Shown: positions 21,801 through 31,095 of the stretch, in pieces
Numbering within the stretch: position 1 is the stretch's first letter
Layout: every line of letters begins with the position of its first letter
NCBI GenBank assembly: GCA_023515795.1
Contig: JALGPX010000004.1
Coordinates: forward strand, 28,031-92,030
Origin: Amoeboaphelidium occidentale
Taxonomy: Eukaryota > Aphelidiomycota > Aphelidea
Reading direction: 5' to 3'
DNA: 64,000 nucleotides
Notes under the pieces: model-generated
Seen by the model: the letters and a program-made list of their open reading frames with translations, nothing else
Told to the model about the DNA's origin: nothing
Database searches by the model: none
Made by a program: the position numbers and the translations under genes

Positions 21801-22633
21801 CTTCAGATTTAGCTCTGTTAAAACTTGTTTCAAGCTCGTCCATGCTTCGAACAACACGCATACCTCTTCCACCACCACCCATAGCAGCCTTAAACGTTAA
21901 TAAAACGCCTCTTTGACAACTCACTTTGATAATAATGGGAAACCCAAACTCCTTCACAAAAGACTTTGCATCTTCAATACTTGAAACAGAATCAGATCCC
22001 GGAACAACAGGAACACCAGCGGCTAATGCGATCTTTCTTGCTTTCGTTTTATCACCCATCTTCTCAATAACTTCAGCCGGTGGCCCAACAAAAACCATTC
22101 CGGCAGCAGCAACTTTACCAGCAAACTCGGCATTCTCTGACAGGAAGCCGTACCCTAACAAACACAAACACACTCGTTAATACAATCAAACATTAAAGAC
22201 ACCCACCAGGATGAATAACATCGACCCCTCTTTCCTTTGCGATCTTTAAAATCTGGTCCATTGCCAAATATGCCCCAACCGGCGAATACGTTCCTTGTGG
22301 CGCAATCTAAAGCATCACCATCAGCTGTTGTTCCAACTTTCCAAAAGCTTACCAGCCACGCTTCATCTGCCTTGTAACGGTGCATGGAGTAGCGATCTTC
22401 GTAACTGTAAATCGCTATTGTCCTTAAGCCCAACTCGTGGGCTGATCTCGCAACTCTTATGCTGATTTCCTAAACTGTTTAAAAGGAACCTTCGGAATGA
22501 GAAAACGTACGCCCCTGTTCGCCATCAGCAGCGTTTTAAAAGAGCCCACCTGAAGTGGTGGTGACGTTGGGCCTGAGATTTGGTCATGTGAATTTGAGTA
22601 GACAAGCCCTGCGACGTTTGACTGAGTCGGCAT
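18889..22633 (-). CDS. PYC: Pyruvate carboxylase (5 exons)
   Basis: Exons 22633-22511, 22469-22353, 22306-22207, 22154-21925 and 21888-18889 give 1189 residues, as usual for this enzyme. The order is biotin carboxylase ([32 protein letters not shown], glycine-rich [22 protein letters not shown]), carboxyltransferase ([17 protein letters not shown]), and biotinyl domain with the biotinylated Lys about residue 1153 in SAMKMETV. It makes oxaloacetate from pyruvate, ATP and bicarbonate. No mitochondrial presequence is evident, so it may be cytosolic as in yeast. The fourth intron is 36 nt and carries no stop in the reading frame, so retention would insert 12 residues before the glycine-rich loop. 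Confidence 0.96.
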
Positions 22634-22753
22634 CGTTTCAACAAAAGGGTAAAAGCATTTGGCACTTACAGGATAAGACGAATGATATTAATGCGCCTTT
22701 GCATTTAAAGCCTTTTTAAGACCGGCCTAGACCATCTTCTTTGAATTTTCAGT

Positions 22754-23779
22754 ATGAGCCAGTATATCAATAAACTTCTGAGCTTCAGGCCAACGCGGTT
22801 CCAAGTTATTCTATTCACTACCATCGGAACACCTCTTAGCTTTTACACGTACGATAGACGCAGAGTCAGGGAAATTAAGGATGCGAACATCCAAAAGGTT
22901 CAGCATTTAAGCGCACAGCCAATGGAAATCCATCAAAAGCCTCGATCTATCGTGTTGTTTATATCCGCAAATACGGAAACTGAAGGTCAAAGGACAAGGG
23001 ACGCATTCGATAAACACGTTAAATACATTTGGGATGCTGCTGCTTTGGACTATGAAGTGGTTGAGTGTTGGCAATGGTACGATGATGGTGTAAAGAAAGT
23101 CAAGGAAAAGTATCACGAGAGAATGAAAGAACTATTGAAATGGAAGGAAGCAGGGTCAGATGTGTGGCAGTATCAGCTGAATGAAATTAAAGAGCGTCTA
23201 AAGAGCGAGGGCGGTGATGGTTTTATTGCTTTGGGGCGTGGATCATTCAAAGCTGTTGCTGTGGGTATGCGTGACATTATCAATGAGATACAGAATGATT
23301 TATCATTACAAGAGAGGGCTCCTTCTCAAGCGAATAATTCAAATGGTTGGTTTGGCGCCATGTGGCCCTCGTCAACAAACAACAATGGCGATTCTGAAAC
23401 TAACAACGCAGAATCTCTAACTGCACCAGATGAAAGCGATTTGGTCTTAGTCGATCCAGAAGTCCCTCTTCCTCCTGTTGGTTATATTCCTTTTACTGTC
23501 CCTTATTGGTTCAATCGCGTGTTGGCATTCTTCAATAATCGATGGTATGCTGAAACAATTGGCGATGCAGCAGTGAGAATAGCACTTGGACACCATGTCC
23601 CAATGAGCAGAATATTCCCAGGAACACTTGATTTTGTTATTGAAGAGAAGGAACTAAAGAAGGAAGATTCAAAAGCTGATGCAGATGATAAAGAAGCAGA
23701 ACCAGAGATACCTCAAGATATTGGAAGAGTTGATGAATTGTACGTTGAGAAACTTGAAATGTACTGCGAAGAGAATTAA
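22754..23779 (+). CDS. TIM54: Tim54-like mitochondrial inner-membrane import protein
   Basis: Single exon of 341 residues from the ATG at 22754, which sits right after TTTTCAG, so a 5'-UTR intron is possible. One hydrophobic stretch lies near residues 14-30 (FQVILFTTIGTPLSFY). It is followed by KPRSIVLFISA, a KHVKYIWDAAALDYEVVE segment, and LPPVGYIPFTVPYWFNRVLAFFNNR, which match the Tim54 family pattern (KYVxPILxAAxLDYEV, then LPPLGxIPxxxxx). Tim54 is part of the TIM22 translocase that inserts carrier proteins and is largely confined to fungi. Its stop is 15 bp from the convergent uS8m stop. Confidence 0.7.
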   Translation: MSQYINKLLSFRPTRFQVILFTTIGTPLSFYTYDRRRVREIKDANIQKVQHLSAQPMEIHQKPRSIVLFISANTETEGQRTRDAFDKHVKYIWDAAALDYEVVECWQWYDDGVKKVKEKYHERMKELLKWKEAGSDVWQYQLNEIKERLKSEGGDGFIALGRGSFKAVAVGMRDIINEIQNDLSLQERAPSQANNSNGWFGAMWPSSTNNNGDSETNNAESLTAPDESDLVLVDPEVPLPPVGYIPFTVPYWFNRVLAFFNNRWYAETIGDAAVRIALGHHVPMSRIFPGTLDFVIEEKELKKEDSKADADDKEAEPEIPQDIGRVDELYVEKLEMYCEEN

Positions 23780-23794
23780 TCATAAAATGAACTT

Positions 23795-24586
23795 TTATTT
23801 AGCGACGCACAGTACTTCACCACCAAGCCCTTTCCTTAAAGCTTCTTGTGCTGTCATGTAACCGTCCTTTTCTGTTTTTATAATCGTGACACCACCCAAA
23901 CCACCACTGCCCTTCCACAGACCAAACTTCTTTCCCTTTAAAACATTTTCAATGTCTTCTTTTGTAACAAAGACTTTTCGCGAAGGCTTTGAAACAAGAA
24001 ACATGTCTGTGAGCGCGGGCTCCAATTGCCGATCATATCGTAAGTTTACCCACAAACGCTTTTTGGATGGCTCTGTGACTTCCATCAAATCTTGCACTTG
24101 CCATTTAGTAAAATCTTCTGGTGGTACTTTCACAGACGACGCCGGAGGGACAGCAACCAAATCTTTCAGCAGCGCATAATCAGAAAAACGATCATTCACG
24201 GAAACCTTGTTGTGATGCTGTTGCTCCAAGTTCTTTACCAATTGCTGGAATCGTTTATCGTTGTTGGCCACAAAAGATTCCACAGGCGTATTCAACAGGG
24301 AATGGAAATGCAGCACTTTTGCCCTGACATCCTTAAGAACGTCTAATCGCAGCTTCTGGTGGCGCAATAGAAAATCGCTGTTATTAGTCTTCCTTTCAGA
24401 AATCAATTCAACAAAAGGCCCACGTTCATCTCCTGGCATAACATCATAGACAAACCCTTCTTTCCACAGAATATTCAGAATGCCACGGTATGATGGGATA
24501 TCAGGAGCAGAGACACGCGGTGTACGCGATAAGTAAGCGTGTTTAAGTTTTATGCACAAATGGTGAACTCTTTGTAGACGTCCCAT
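23795..24586 (-). CDS. Mitochondrial small-subunit ribosomal protein uS8m
   Basis: 263 residues in a single exon from the ATG at 24586. The N-terminus (IKLKHAYLSRTPRVSAP, then YRGILNILWKEGFV) and C-terminus (SKPSRKVFVTKEDIENVLKG, then GVTIIKTEKDGYMTAQEA) match the two ends of ribosomal protein S8. An extra segment of roughly 100 residues separates them, so the protein is longer than bacterial S8, as happens in mitochondrial versions. It should bind 15S-type rRNA in the mitoribosome. Confidence 0.82.
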   Translation of the reverse strand: MGRLQRVHHLCIKLKHAYLSRTPRVSAPDIPSYRGILNILWKEGFVYDVMPGDERGPFVELISERKTNNSDFLLRHQKLRLDVLKDVRAKVLHFHSLLNTPVESFVANNDKRFQQLVKNLEQQHHNKVSVNDRFSDYALLKDLVAVPPASSVKVPPEDFTKWQVQDLMEVTEPSKKRLWVNLRYDRQLEPALTDMFLVSKPSRKVFVTKEDIENVLKGKKFGLWKGSGGLGGVTIIKTEKDGYMTAQEALRKGLGGEVLCVAK

Positions 24587-24971
24587 TCTGATTGGTTAAA
24601 AAACGAAGAGGGTTGTTGAAGGTATCAGGGACACTCTTAAGGATTTTGTATGTCCCTTTCGGAGTTCCGGCTATGCTGTACTTGATGTGCATTTATAAGC
24701 TAAGTGCTTGATCATGCGGCTTTACGGCATCTATGCAGATGGTCTGATCAAAGCCTGGACAGATAGCTTTTTCGACGATTGCAGCAAAGCTATCACGACT
24801 TTTTCTTAATAAATGACACTAAATAGATCAAGAATGAGACCCTTAAGCAATATCAATACCCCTCAAGACTGAATTTACAACTTCACAGGATCCTGTTTGG
24901 GTTTTATGGATCAGAGGGTCGAACCGAAACTCGCGCTGATCGGCAACAAAATTTTTCATTCAATTATCGAA
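24587..24971. other. Intergenic region upstream of uL5
   Basis: Contains a candidate structured RNA (24705-24804) and the uL5 promoter. A degenerate pol III box-B-like word (reverse complement of GGGTCGAACC, about 24918) has no pairing that would make a tRNA. Confidence 0.4.
24705..24804 (+). ncRNA. Candidate small structured RNA
   Basis: TGATCA occurs at 24709-24714 and 24745-24750, able to close a hairpin. A perfect 9-bp stem GATAGCTTT/AAAGCTATC (24762-24770 with 24786-24794) follows, and a run of five T at 24800-24804 could end a pol III transcript. A 31-codon ATG frame also covers part of it. The family is not recognised, and it could be a coincidental fold. Confidence 0.25.
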
Positions 24972-25724
24972 ATGGTACGAATCTACAAAGTAAAGAGCAT
25001 TTAAAGAATTTGGAAAGGGAACAGCGTTGTTTGTACTGGAAGGCTACTGCGTTTGTGCACAGCCTCTCGCCTGAACGCGTCAAGACTGAATGTATGCAGC
25101 ACGCTCTGAGGTTGCGCCCTTTGAAGGATTCTATTAATGCTCTTTACTTATAAACCCGATTGAAAGAGGACAGTATCTAACCTGTTGTAATTGTAGGCCG
25201 CAGAAGAAGGAAGCACAAATCCAATGAAGGAGCTCAAGATTGAGAAGCTTTGCCTAAACATTTGCGTTGGTGAATCCGGTGATCGTTTGACCCGTGCTGC
25301 AAAAGTGTTGGAACAGTTGAGCGGTCAGAGCCCTGTGTTCTCCAAGGCACGTTACACCGTCAGAACTTTCGGCATTCGTCGTAATGAAAAGATTTCAGTC
25401 CACTGCACCGTTAGAGGCATGAAGGCTGAAGAAATCTTGGAAAGAGGGCTAAAGGTCAAGGAATACGAACTTCGCAACAAGAACTTTTCTGCTACCGGAA
25501 ACTTTGGCTTTGGTATTGATGAACACATTGATTTGGGTATCAAGTACGATCCTTCTATCGGAATTTACGGAATGGACTTCTACGTTGTTATGGGCAGACC
25601 AGGAAACCGTGTTTCAAGACGCAAGAGAAAGACTGGTACAATTGGTTTACATCACAAGGTCACAAAGGAAGAGACCATCCAATGGTTCCAGAAGAGATTC
25701 GACGGAATCGTTCTAAACAAATAA
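24972..25724 (+). CDS. RPL11: 60S ribosomal protein uL5 (L11) (2 exons, ATG-only first exon)
   Basis: The ATG at 24972-24974 is followed at once by a 222-nt intron (GTACGA donor, TATCTAAC branch, TTGTAG acceptor at 25196). Exon 2 (25197-25724) then reads [19 protein letters not shown], giving 176 residues, about the human length. Conserved blocks include [40 protein letters not shown] and the C-terminal KEETIQWF. uL5 joins 5S rRNA in the central protuberance of the large subunit. Starting at the internal ATG (25224) would drop nine residues that the family has, which supports the spliced start. The intron is five times longer than any other in the window. Confidence 0.9.
24988..25149 (+). other. 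Long intronic stem in the uL5 intron
   Basis: AAGTAAAGAGCATT at 24988-25001 is perfectly complementary to AATGCTCTTTACTT at 25136-25149. Further inner pairing is possible (AGAAT with ATTCT, AAAGGG with CCCTTT). The stem closes about 160 nt of the 222-nt intron and leaves about 60 nt between donor and acceptor. It could be a splicing-helper fold or an intron-hosted RNA. Confidence 0.6.
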
Positions 25725-25827
25725 ACTTAGGGCATTTAGTCTATTAAACCATTTAGTATTTTAATTAGAAGGGGGCTTTAAGGGCGCTACAAGTCTTGGT
25801 TTCATTTAATTGAAATCTATTCTTAAT

Positions 25828-27777
25828 TTAAGGCTCATTTTGGCGGTCTAGACTTTGATAACGCTCTGTTGGCACGAATTGGGTTTCATTATCCTGATCA
25901 TTCTCTGTAATGGTTTCATCCTCTACATGAACGATATCAGGCAAGGCTTTGTCGTAAGGATGATTGTAAGGTTTGTCAATCAGAACATCTTCCATGGGAT
26001 AATCATCCTTCATCAAAATGTCTTCATTGCTTTTCTTCATTTTGGCCTCTTTAGCCCTTTTACGCATGTTTATCAGCAGCACGATGAAGTTTCGGAATAT
26101 CACCCCAGCATAACATAATAGAGCGGCAGCATTCAAACCCAAGACAACGTAACCAATTATTTGCTGGGCAGTCTTGTCAACTTTGAAGGCAGGAATAAAT
26201 GTGATCAATAGGAATGCAGCTACAACTCTAGCAATGCTTGCTGCGATATGCATGTTGTTTGCGAATCTGGTTGATAGCGGTCGTTTTATACCAAGCAAGA
26301 ACAAGTACGATAATTCAATCACTAGTAGCGATATCATTTGCGCCAATGGATTCACATGAGCACCACCAATAGCGATACCAGATAGCAACCTGTATGCCAA
26401 GAATATAACAAAAAATGTATAGGCAATTTCCACGTAATTATTGTAAAGGGCTCCAAAGATCATGTATTTCTTCTTGTCTTCATACAGAGTCTTTGGGCGA
26501 TTTCGATATCTAACAAGGTAAATAGTTAACCCTGTCATTAAACCAAAACAGAACAGGCCTAAAACTATACCAGCCCAGACATAAATTCCAACAGTATCGC
26601 CAGGCAATGTGAACTGAAATATCGAAGTAGCAACTAGAATGAAGAAACCAAGGTAGAAGATTCTGATAACATTTCCCAAGTAAGATAACCAAAAGGTTCT
26701 TCTAAGATTCCTTCTACGCTCTTGATCTTGTGTTTCTGTATTTGCTTTGCGTCCGTTTGCAATGAGAAAGTAAATTTCAAGAATCGCTCCAGCAATAATA
26801 CAAACCGCAGTCCATAATAGCAAGACAAGAAAGAATACAATAGTGGTGTATAGAAATAGATCATTTGGGCGCAATCCAAGTAGTCTAGAATACTGAAAGA
26901 AGCCGCTATCTCTTGCATCGCCAAACGTAGGATCAACAGGAACTTGTCCAGTAGGAACATTAGGAGGCAAGCTTATCCCAGGCGTAACATTAGGCTGACC
27001 ATTTGCTTGTCGAATGGATGTTGTTAAATCTTTGATGAATGGTATGTCAGGCATGAAGTTTGACCAACCAAACTTTGAAACAATCTCTTTGTAGTAAGCA
27101 GGCGTATCCAGACTAAGCAGACCCGTTTCTTGAATAAATTGCATGTACAACATTAAATCTAAAAAGCTTGGAACTGTTTGGGTAGTAACTCCAACTCCAG
27201 CACCGCCAGTACCAGACACGGTTCCCACAGAAGAAGTTCCTTGAGATGATATCACGTAGATGGTTCCAGAAGAGGCAACAGCAACAATACATGCACCAAT
27301 AGCAATTACATAAATGATAGTGTTTGCAATATCGCCATTACCGTTCATCAGGGCAAAGTTTGTCTCTACGCAACCGATCATCACTGCATTAGCATCATAC
27401 CATTCCATTCTCCCAACAACGTCTACGCCCCAAATATTCTTCATTTGCGGTGCAGAAATGGTCTTTTTCGCTTGAACAGCACCAGCTGCTCTTGGACAAC
27501 CACCAACATATGAGCATACATCAGAAACATCACGAAATACTTCAAAACCAAGTACTTTACCAGTAACTACACCAGTACCAGCCGTGATATCAACAGAACT
27601 CGTACCATAAGTGTAAAATGTAACCGATGGAACGTTATCAACATACACTTGTTCTATCAATACTTGTTGCGCAACTGCAGGGAGATTGCCACCACAATTT
27701 TGAAACTGTACCGGATACTGACACAGACACAGACCTATACAAAACCCTAGCAGGAGAAGGAAATGTTCCGGATTCAT
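25828..27777 (-). CDS. Fungal TRP-like/Flc-type membrane protein
   Basis: 649 residues, single exon, from the ATG at 27777. A signal peptide (MNPEHFLLLLGFCIGLCLC) precedes a Cys-containing ML-like lumenal domain (about residues 24-150). A Gly/Ser-rich linker follows, then about nine membrane segments in residues 155-590 and a long acidic cytoplasmic tail. This order is that of fungal TRP-like proteins (Flc1-3, Pkd2 group), which act in calcium handling, flavin/haem transport and cell-wall homeostasis. The exact subgroup is not resolved. Confidence 0.7.
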   Translation of the reverse strand: MNPEHFLLLLGFCIGLCLCQYPVQFQNCGGNLPAVAQQVLIEQVYVDNVPSVTFYTYGTSSVDITAGTGVVTGKVLGFEVFRDVSDVCSYVGGCPRAAGAVQAKKTISAPQMKNIWGVDVVGRMEWYDANAVMIGCVETNFALMNGNGDIANTIIYVIAIGACIVAVASSGTIYVISSQGTSSVGTVSGTGGAGVGVTTQTVPSFLDLMLYMQFIQETGLLSLDTPAYYKEIVSKFGWSNFMPDIPFIKDLTTSIRQANGQPNVTPGISLPPNVPTGQVPVDPTFGDARDSGFFQYSRLLGLRPNDLFLYTTIVFFLVLLLWTAVCIIAGAILEIYFLIANGRKANTETQDQERRRNLRRTFWLSYLGNVIRIFYLGFFILVATSIFQFTLPGDTVGIYVWAGIVLGLFCFGLMTGLTIYLVRYRNRPKTLYEDKKKYMIFGALYNNYVEIAYTFFVIFLAYRLLSGIAIGGAHVNPLAQMISLLVIELSYLFLLGIKRPLSTRFANNMHIAASIARVVAAFLLITFIPAFKVDKTAQQIIGYVVLGLNAAALLCYAGVIFRNFIVLLINMRKRAKEAKMKKSNEDILMKDDYPMEDVLIDKPYNHPYDKALPDIVHVEDETITENDQDNETQFVPTERYQSLDRQNEP

Positions 27778-27906
27778 TTTAAAGTATCAAATCGGCCCAG
27801 GGGCTACTTGGCAGTGATTCGCCAAGACCAAAGCCGCCAATTCCGGAGTTTCATCATATATCTTCAAATTTCATAAATAACGCGCATAGTTTATTATTAC
27901 ATCGGT

Positions 27907-28515
27907 TTACATTGGCGGTCGAGGAGGCATTTGTCCTGGCATTGGTGGCCTCATACCTGGTGGCATACTTAAATGTTAAACTTGTAAAACGTAAACTTAC
28001 GCTCCAGGAGGAGGCATACCGGGTCTGAACCCAGGCATACCAGGAGGCATCATCATAGGAGGAGGTCTCATGCCTGGTGGCATGCCGCCAATACCAGCCA
28101 TTGGTCCAGCTAAACCTACACAAAACAATTTAACATTCTACGACAATTTAGAAATCATACCAGCAGGAGCACCCATAGGCGGAACAATAGGCATACCTCT
28201 TCCACCAGGCCGTGCAATACCGGGCATATTCATAACTGTAGAAGCTGGAACCCTCCTTCCTTCCGTTGCTGGTGGAGGTGATTCCGGAACTACGCTAACG
28301 ATATTCTCACCGCGAAGTATGACCAGCCCAAGCGTTCGTTTCTCTTCGTTACCTCCATCCGCTTTCCTCTTCTTTCCTTTTGTATTAATTAAACGAAATT
28401 CCTCGCAGTCCGACAGAACAACGTTCATGAAGCGATCCCAAGCGATTAACTGTCCAATCATCGTCCTGCCGTCCTTCATAACGAATTTCAGGCGCCAATT
28501 GAGCAGCTGTTGCAT
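27907..28515 (-). CDS. SMB1: Small nuclear ribonucleoprotein SmB/B' (3 exons)
   Basis: Exons 28515-28161, 28115-28001 and 27967-27907 give 176 residues; introns are 45 and 33 nt. The Sm fold shows Sm1 (LLNWRLKFVMKDGRTMIGQLIAWDRFMNVVL, cut here into its LKFVMKDGRTMIG and FMNVVLSDCEEF parts) and Sm2 (LGLVILRGENIVSVV). The Pro/Gly/Met-rich tail (PPGMRPP, PPGMPGFRPGMPPPG) is typical of SmB. The protein is part of the heptameric ring of spliceosomal snRNPs. The last two exons were found by frame continuity of the tail repeats. Confidence 0.9.
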
Positions 28516-28841
28516 TCTAGAATTCTTTGTTATCGTCTACGGATTCAGGGGTTTATTAGAATGTGGGAAGGTGGTTACCATTTTCTGTCAAGATTTGTTG
28601 GATTGAAAAAGATTGGTACAGATTGAGCTGCTGCATTAGCGCGAAGGTTCTCTGCATTTAACCACGCGATCTTTATGAGCGCCTCTTAAAAAAGCTTATC
28701 TCGACGTATCACGCTGCTGTGCTACATGTCCCTCTGTGCGCTTTTGCTCAACCATGTGAAACTTTTGCGTTTCAGATTCCATCAATCACTAAGTATAGGA
28801 TGAAACCTGACCATTTCGTTTCATTAGAACACTAATACAAA
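28516..28841. other. Divergent promoter region of SmB and PX-PH gene
   Basis: Shared upstream region of two divergent genes. No further feature recognised. Confidence 0.5.
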
Positions 28842-30545
28842 ATGGTTGAAGATATGGTTGATATCGACAATACAGAAGATAATGTTTATGTTCAAGCGCT
28901 TATCAATGAAAGAGATACTCTACGCGCTCAAGTTAAACAACTATGGGAATTGGTTACGCAACAAAGAGATGAGATTGACTCTCTTGTGAATTTAGTTGCA
29001 GCAAAGAACTCTAAACAGACATTGTTGTCGTCTGGTGAGCATTTGGCGTCAAAAGAAGCGCTGAAATCGAAACTGGGTACCGACGCCGCTTATGATCTTG
29101 GTTCTGGTGATGAGTCTGTTGGAACTGGGTTCTCGTCGCTGTTAGATGATCTTCATTTGGCAAGAAAACAGTCTCAGGCATCATTGACCGGTGAGACAAC
29201 TCAATGGGAAAGTTCATGCGCTTCGCTTTACTTGAGTTCCTCCACAAAAGGAAGCAATACGACATTGGAGTCGATACCTGAAGTAGCGGTCAAGTCTGAC
29301 GTGACAGTAACTCCCAGACCTAGATCGTTGTCTGTACATGCGCGTTCATTATCGCTGGATGATCGCAGAAACTCTCTGGCAATTTATGGCACATCTGATG
29401 AAGAATACGATTATGAAGCATTCAATGATTCTGCAACGGATTTGGCGGTTAAAGATGTTTCTATTGATAGCCCTGTCGAAGTTGACCACAGTTCTCAGCC
29501 TGAAGAATTGCCTGTTGCTGAAGCATTGATATCTATTAAAGCTAGAGCTCAAGCTGAAGTTCAATCGATTCCAGCTGCTCTTGATCCTTCACAGGCAAAG
29601 AATCTTGCAAAAGGCTCGCCTGTTCTTCCAACAAGAAAGTTCTCATTACCAACCAACATTGGAAATCTGCAAAAATACCTCAAAGAGAATGAGAATTACT
29701 TGCGGGTCAAAGTCATGTTTACAGAAGCATCAGAATTCAATGGTTCACAGAGATGCGTGGTTTTGGGCATTTACACGCGTGAAGGTTTGTCATGGTTCGT
29801 TCAGAAAGATTACGCAAAGTTTCAAGCGTTGCACAGTAAGCTCAAGGCAAGTCTTGAAAAACCATTCATGAAGAAAATTGGAAAGCTGTTTACTAGTAAC
29901 GCATTCAAATGCGATGTTATGCCTGGCGAAAGTCTTCCTGCTCCTAGAATGGCTAAAAATACTGATTTTATTCAACATTACATGGATTCCTTGTTGAAGA
30001 ACGCCAGATCGAGGCCTGAGACGCTTTATGCATTTCTCTCAAGTGATATCTTGAACAGATATTGGGATCATGATGTTTTATCTTTGGAACCTCCTGTGAA
30101 TGCTTTTGCAACAATGGAAGGATATCTGACAACCTTTGTACCTAGAAAGTCTGTTTTGCGTCCAGAAAAGTGGTTGAAACAATACGTTGTTCTCTTCTAT
30201 GATTACTTGATGTGCTTCGAGTCAAGAGATGCTGCAGTAAGATGCTTCAAAACAAACTATTCAAAGTTTCCTATGAATATCGCAGAGGCATGCGATCAAA
30301 TGTCAAAGGTTATTCTCTCAGGAAGATCACATGAGATCAAAAATGCTCCAAATTTCATGATGCCCATTAAGCATAGCAAGATTAACATTATCAAGCAAGA
30401 TAACGCAGAACAAACAGCTGCTCATCCTAATTCGTTCAGAATCATGAACACTAAAGCGTCAGAAGTGTTCTACTGCGAAAGCAAAGCAGCTCGTGACATG
30501 TGGGTTCAAAACATTGCTCGCCGAGTGCAAGAGATGGACGCATAA
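28842..30545 (+). CDS. PX-PH domain protein, Bem3-like without RhoGAP domain
   Basis: 567 residues in one exon. A short coiled coil (NERDTLRAQVKQLWELV) is followed by a disordered Ser-rich stretch, a PX domain (about residues 285-400) and a PH domain (about 425-563, MEGYLTTF, then KWLKQYVVLFYDYLMCF), ending there. The N-terminal helix closely resembles that of the Bem3-like gene at 32662 (AERDSLRQQNDELWKLVETL), and the PX-PH order is the same, so the two are probably paralogues. The GAP domain is absent here, so it may bind phosphoinositides at sites of polarity without switching off Cdc42. The role is inferred. Confidence 0.75.
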   Translation: MVEDMVDIDNTEDNVYVQALINERDTLRAQVKQLWELVTQQRDEIDSLVNLVAAKNSKQTLLSSGEHLASKEALKSKLGTDAAYDLGSGDESVGTGFSSLLDDLHLARKQSQASLTGETTQWESSCASLYLSSSTKGSNTTLESIPEVAVKSDVTVTPRPRSLSVHARSLSLDDRRNSLAIYGTSDEEYDYEAFNDSATDLAVKDVSIDSPVEVDHSSQPEELPVAEALISIKARAQAEVQSIPAALDPSQAKNLAKGSPVLPTRKFSLPTNIGNLQKYLKENENYLRVKVMFTEASEFNGSQRCVVLGIYTREGLSWFVQKDYAKFQALHSKLKASLEKPFMKKIGKLFTSNAFKCDVMPGESLPAPRMAKNTDFIQHYMDSLLKNARSRPETLYAFLSSDILNRYWDHDVLSLEPPVNAFATMEGYLTTFVPRKSVLRPEKWLKQYVVLFYDYLMCFESRDAAVRCFKTNYSKFPMNIAEACDQMSKVILSGRSHEIKNAPNFMMPIKHSKINIIKQDNAEQTAAHPNSFRIMNTKASEVFYCESKAARDMWVQNIARRVQEMDA

Positions 30546-31095
30546 GAACAGCAGAAGAAAAATAAAGGCATAAAGGTTAATGATGTATCAGCGTTTGTGT
30601 TAGTCTTGTGAAGACAGTAAAGGGCTAAACCATGTGAGAAGAGGATATTGAACCAAAACGAAAATAAAACTATCGCGGCGATAAGGCAACCCTATCTCCA
30701 TGCCAAGTTCATGAATAAGCCAACGGTACAGATTATCAAATATTTATTGAGTAAAATATCAGCCGTGATATTCAACAAAGCTACAAAACAGTTTGAGAAG
30801 AATCTCATTGACGGTAAGCAACTATTAACACAGTACACGTGTACCTTAGCTGACTTCTTGTGAATGAATACATTGAGACACACAATGTCGTAACGTTCCT
30901 TTTGTCGATGATCATATGTGACATGTTCTTATATTTATAAGTATCCCGAGAAATAATTAATTAATTAAAAGATGCAAAGACGCGATGCTAAGGTGCCAAG
31001 TTGCGAAGGTACAAAGATGTAAGATAGCATCTTGTAGCACTTTAGACACTTTAAACAACTTATTATTAATTGAATTAAAAGAAAGAAATCAAGCT
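30546..31095. other. Intergenic stretch with a spliced-looking fragment and low-complexity DNA
   Basis: Holds the orphan fragment at 30648-30863. A degenerate AAGATGC/AAGRTGC-type repeat with AATTAATTAATTAAA on one side (about 30955-31025) lies just beyond it. Nothing else was recognised. Confidence 0.4.
30648..30863 (+). pseudogene. Orphan coding fragment with a consensus intron
   Basis: An open frame without an ATG encodes a basic helical sequence containing AIRQPYLHAKFMNKPTVQII. Its end carries a consensus 36-nt intron (GTAAGC at 30814, TATTAAC branch, CTTAG ending 30849) whose removal continues the frame for four codons to a TGA at 30863. The splice signals suggest a once-real gene whose 5' part is missing. 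No family is recognised. Confidence 0.3.

Noticed and set aside
21889-21924. Twelve-residue insertion in the biotin carboxylase domain
   Set aside because: The segment begins GTGAGT and ends AAG, and removing it restores the conserved [15 protein letters not shown] alignment, so it is an intron.
24910-24950. tRNA gene on the minus strand
   Set aside because: A GGTTCGACCC word is present, but the flanks do not form a T-arm, acceptor stem or box A at proper spacing.
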